Source of the DNA: Competibacteraceae bacterium UBA3908 | Lineage (GTDB): Bacteria > Pseudomonadota > Gammaproteobacteria > Competibacterales > Competibacteraceae | Assembly: GCA_002391525.1 (NCBI GenBank) | Contig: DGFE01000089.1 | Span: forward strand, 1 to 15,193 | Length of the DNA: 15,193 nucleotides | Reading direction: 5' to 3' | Shown: positions 12,864-15,193 of the stretch, in pieces | Numbering within the stretch: the stretch's first letter is position 1 | How the letters are laid out: the number at the start of each line of letters is the position of its first letter | Notes under the pieces: generated by a model | Told to the model about the DNA's origin: nothing | What the model saw: only the letters and a program-made list of their open reading frames with translations | Database searches by the model: none | Made by a program: the position numbers and the translations under genes

Positions 12864-13289
12864 TCAGCCACGCCTGGCCGCCTTTTCCGCCACCTTGGCG
12901 TTGAACGTGGCGGCGTCGATCACGAATCGTTCGTGAAAACCCCGACAGATGAGATCCACGCCGTCATGCGCCTCGACCGAAAACCTGAGCTTCCTGCCCT
13001 CGACCCGGTCCAGGCGCACCCGCACCGTCACCGTAAAACCCGGCGGCGTGGCGGCGGTATGGCTGAGATCGACATGCGTTCCCACCGACTGCTCGCGCGG
13101 CCAGTCCAGATGCGGGCGAAGCGCTTGAATGCACGTCCACTCGACCAGTCCGACCAGGAAACCGGTCGCGAACACCTCGGGCATCACCTGAAACTCTAGC
13201 GCTTCCGGGTATAGCTTGGGAACGGTCTTGGTTGGCGGCACCACGAATTCAAATTCGCCCGTCAAGCCGGGCTGCAACGTTGCTCGCAT
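12864..13289 (-). CDS. Hotdog thioesterase closely resembling fluoroacetyl-CoA thioesterase FlK
   Basis: A 141-residue single hotdog-fold protein. From memory of Streptomyces cattleya FlK, it matches over nearly its whole length: FVVPP-x-KTV (15-23), LYPE-x2-EF (26-33), PEVFATGF (37-44), EWTC (50-53), SHTAATPPG (76-84), AHDGVD (107-112), HERFVI (119-124) and FNAKV (128-132). The FlK residues Thr42, Glu50, Gly69, His76 and Arg120 correspond to Thr42, Glu50, Gly70, His77 and Arg121. Phe33 is kept, but the Phe36 gate is Met36. Family activity is hydrolysis of a short acyl-CoA; the substrate here is unknown. It starts 12 bases after truA, and its GGAG site abuts the truA stop, so it is probably co-transcribed with truA. 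Confidence 0.8.
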   Translation of the reverse strand: MRATLQPGLTGEFEFVVPPTKTVPKLYPEALEFQVMPEVFATGFLVGLVEWTCIQALRPHLDWPREQSVGTHVDLSHTAATPPGFTVTVRVRLDRVEGRKLRFSVEAHDGVDLICRGFHERFVIDAATFNAKVAEKAARRG

Positions 13290-13301
13290 AGATGTTGCTC
13301 C

Positions 13302-14096
13302 TCAGAATGACTCGGCAAAACCCGGCGTGGTTGTGGAGTGCTCCGGCAGGCCGAACCGTTTCGGATAGCGCACTGCCAGCAGGTACAAACCTTCAGCCGG
13401 TGCGGTCACGCCGCCCTGGGTCCGGTCGCGCTGCGTCAGCACCTCCCGCGCCCACTCGACCGGCCGGTCGCCGGCGCCGATGGCCAGCAGCACGCCGGCG
13501 ATGTTGCGCACCATGTGATGCAAAAAGGCGTTGGCCTCCACGTCCAACACCACGCCAGCGCCCTGCCGACGTACCGTCAGCTCGAAAATTTCCCGAATCG
13601 GATGCCGGGCCTGGCATTCGGCGGCGCGGAAGGAACTGAAGTCGTGTTCGCCGACCAGCGCCTGACCGGCCGCGTGCATCCGTTCGGTATCCAGCGGTCG
13701 GTGGCACCAGGCCGCCCGCTGCTGCCACAGCGCCGAACGGTGCGGCTGGTTGAAGATCAGGTAACGGTAGCGGCGGGCCAGCGCCGAAAACCGGGCGTGA
13801 AAATCATCGGCCACTTCACTCGCCCAGTGCAGGCTGATGTCCAGCGGCAGGTTGGCGTTGCCGCCCAGCACCCAGGCCCGGGCCGAGCGTACCGCCGTCG
13901 TGTCGAAATGCACCACCTGGCCGATCCCGTGGACCCCGGCGTCGGTCCGTCCGGCGCAGATCAACCTGACCGCCTGGTTCGCGACCTTGGTCAGCGCCCG
14001 CTCCAGACAGGCCTGCACGGTTCGCGTTCCCGCCGGCTGCGCCTGCCAGCCCCGGAACCCGGCTCCGTCGTATTGCACACCCAACGCTACGCGCAT
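13302..14096 (-). CDS. truA: tRNA pseudouridine(38-40) synthase TruA
   Basis: A 264-residue enzyme that makes pseudouridine at positions 38-40 of tRNA anticodon arms. It starts MRVALGVQYDGAGFRGWQ and has the catalytic region CAGRTDAGVHG (48-58) with Asp52 as the nucleophile. Other family marks are ARFSALARRYRY (101-112), HDFSSFRA (156-163) and NAFLHHMVRNIAGVLLAIG (192-210). ATG 14096 has GGAG nine bases upstream. A strong intrinsic terminator of the upstream transpeptidase gene ends only about 15 bases before this ATG, so transcription of truA is either read-through or from a promoter I cannot place. The thioesterase gene follows after 12 bases. Confidence 0.95.
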   Translation of the reverse strand: MRVALGVQYDGAGFRGWQAQPAGTRTVQACLERALTKVANQAVRLICAGRTDAGVHGIGQVVHFDTTAVRSARAWVLGGNANLPLDISLHWASEVADDFHARFSALARRYRYLIFNQPHRSALWQQRAAWCHRPLDTERMHAAGQALVGEHDFSSFRAAECQARHPIREIFELTVRRQGAGVVLDVEANAFLHHMVRNIAGVLLAIGAGDRPVEWAREVLTQRDRTQGGVTAPAEGLYLLAVRYPKRFGLPEHSTTTPGFAESF

Positions 14097-14110
14097 CCGC
14101 CGCTACTCCG

Positions 14111-14150
14111 CCAAAATGAAAATCCCCTGGCCACGCGCTGGCCAGGGGAT
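14111..14150 (-). terminator. Intrinsic terminator after the L,D-transpeptidase gene
   Basis: On the minus strand ATCCCCTGGCCA (14150-14139) pairs with TGGCCAGGGGAT (14133-14122) over 12 perfect pairs and a five-base loop, followed by TTTCATTTTGG. It begins 24 bases after the transpeptidase stop. Confidence 0.85.
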
Positions 14151-14174
14151 CGCAAGCGTGCCGCCGGATGTGAA

Positions 14175-15193
14175 CTACGCGCCCTTGCCGCTGGCGCCGC
14201 TTTCCTGATACAGCGCCCGGACCAGCGGTTTGTCGCGCTTGTAGATGTCGTCCCGGAAGTGGGCCAAGCCATCCTCGTCCACCCAAGCCGTCCAGTACAA
14301 CAGGTACACCGGTACTTCGCGCGGCAAGTTGACCACCCGTTGCTTGCCGCTGGCAGCGGCGCTTTTGATGGCGTCCCTGCTCCACTTCGGGTCATGCCGT
14401 AGCAGGTACTCGGCCAGTTCCACCGGATTGGAAATGCGGATGCAGCCGGAACTGTAGGTACGCTGGTTGCGGCTGAACAGTTCCCGTGATGGGGTATCGT
14501 GCAGATAGACGTTGTAGGGGTTCGGGAACATGAACTTGATCCCGCCCAGGGCGTTGCGGGGGCCGGCGTCCTGGCGCAACTGGTAGTTGAAATTGCTGGC
14601 GGTGACCGCGCTCCAGTTGACCGACGCCGGATTGATCTGCTGACCGGTGCTGTTGTAAATCCGAATATTTTGTCGCGCCAGAGACTTGGGATTGCGCTTG
14701 AGTTGCGGCAGCTTGTCCTTCACGGCGATGGAGCGCGGCACGTACCATTTCGGGCTCATCACCAGGTACGCCATGTTGGCCGTGAAGGTCGGCGTCTGTC
14801 GCTCCTGCCGACCCACCACGACGTTCGATTCCATCACCCGCCTGCCATTTTCGAAGACGTTCATCTTGAAGCTGGGGATGTTGACCAGGATGTAGCGCGA
14901 ACCGAAATCGTCCGGCAGCCAGCGCCAGCGTTCCAGATTCAGCTCGATCTGATGGATGCGCTCGGAAACCGGAACGTTCAGGGCCGCCAGGGTGGCCGCG
15001 TTGACGGTTCCGGTTTCCTGCAGGCCATGCCGCTTCTGAAAGCGGCGTACCGCGTCGGCGACGGCTTTGTCGTACACGGGGTTCTTGCCGGATTCGCCCT
15101 CGGCCAGATCGCCGCTGGCTTGCAGCCGCGCCCGCAAAGTCCGCACCGGCGCGCCCTGGGCGCCCGGTCCCAGCTTCGAGCCGGCGCCGAGGA
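14175..15193 (-). CDS. L,D-transpeptidase of the YcbB/LdtD type, 3' part; 5' end outside the window
   Basis: The frame is open to the window edge (first full codon at 15191), giving 338 visible residues; the GTG at 15146 is internal, not the start. In order: a peptidoglycan-binding module (VRTLRARLQASGDL to TLAALNVP), a linker ELNLERWRWLP, and a YkuD catalytic domain with VNIPSFKMNVFENG, VVVGRQERQTPTF, MSPKWYVPRSIAVKD and the active site YLHDTPSRELFSRNQRTYSSGCIRI. The nucleophile is the Cys in SSGCIR, 235 residues after 15146, with His216 upstream. Such enzymes form 3-3 cross-links in peptidoglycan in the periplasm, so a signal peptide is expected in the missing part. The stop is followed by a strong terminator. 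Confidence 0.93.
   Translation of the reverse strand, partial: LGAGSKLGPGAQGAPVRTLRARLQASGDLAEGESGKNPVYDKAVADAVRRFQKRHGLQETGTVNAATLAALNVPVSERIHQIELNLERWRWLPDDFGSRYILVNIPSFKMNVFENGRRVMESNVVVGRQERQTPTFTANMAYLVMSPKWYVPRSIAVKDKLPQLKRNPKSLARQNIRIYNSTGQQINPASVNWSAVTASNFNYQLRQDAGPRNALGGIKFMFPNPYNVYLHDTPSRELFSRNQRTYSSGCIRISNPVELAEYLLRHDPKWSRDAIKSAAASGKQRVVNLPREVPVYLLYWTAWVDEDGLAHFRDDIYKRDKPLVRALYQESGASGKGA

Noticed and set aside
15144..15146. GTG as start of the L,D-transpeptidase gene
   Set aside because: The frame stays open to the window edge and the codon falls within the peptidoglycan-binding domain; a periplasmic enzyme of this family also needs an upstream signal peptide.

Overview
The window reads as chromosomal DNA of a high-GC gammaproteobacterium outside the Enterobacterales. 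Three conserved arrangements support this: rplU-rpmA-obgE-proB divergent from ispB, ffh divergent from ypjD-corB, and a WbpL-like/WbpM-like glycan pair. A relative of Candidatus Competibacter or another Chromatiales-like lineage is a guess from general protein character, not something proven here.

Left end (1-4072): the edge of a surface-polysaccharide locus. Two minus-strand genes (a GT-B glycosyltransferase cut by the window edge and a DUF4214-like protein) diverge from two translationally coupled plus-strand genes. Those two encode a polyprenyl-phosphate sugar-1-phosphate transferase of the MraY/WecA/WbpL family and a membrane-anchored WbpM/CapD-type UDP-sugar 4,6-dehydratase. Together they would make and load the first sugar of a lipid-linked O-antigen or exopolysaccharide unit.

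Middle (4069-8011): a CorB/CNNM-type transporter gene, tail-to-tail with the dehydratase and sharing stop-codon bases, follows ypjD (CcsA-like) on the minus strand. Divergent from these is ffh (SRP54). After ffh comes a candidate 21-codon small ORF with a good ribosome-binding site, then tRNA-Thr(CGT) with its own promoter and a strong 16-bp hairpin.

Right half (8066-15193): the minus-strand operon rplU-rpmA-(internal terminator)-obgE-proB diverges from ispB, with a clear promoter on each side. ispB is followed 13 nt later by tRNA-Pro(CGG) and then by tag, a 3-methyladenine glycosylase. Convergent with tag are a FlK-like hotdog thioesterase, truA, and the 3' part of a YcbB-type L,D-transpeptidase gene that runs off the window.

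I see no CRISPR array, insertion sequence, phage gene or defence system, and no stretch above 300 bases lacks a gene. The points most worth a second look are the FlK-like thioesterase with one altered gate position, the small ORF after ffh, the two operon-internal terminators, the hairpin over the 5' end of tRNA-Pro, and the base-composition drop at the left edge.
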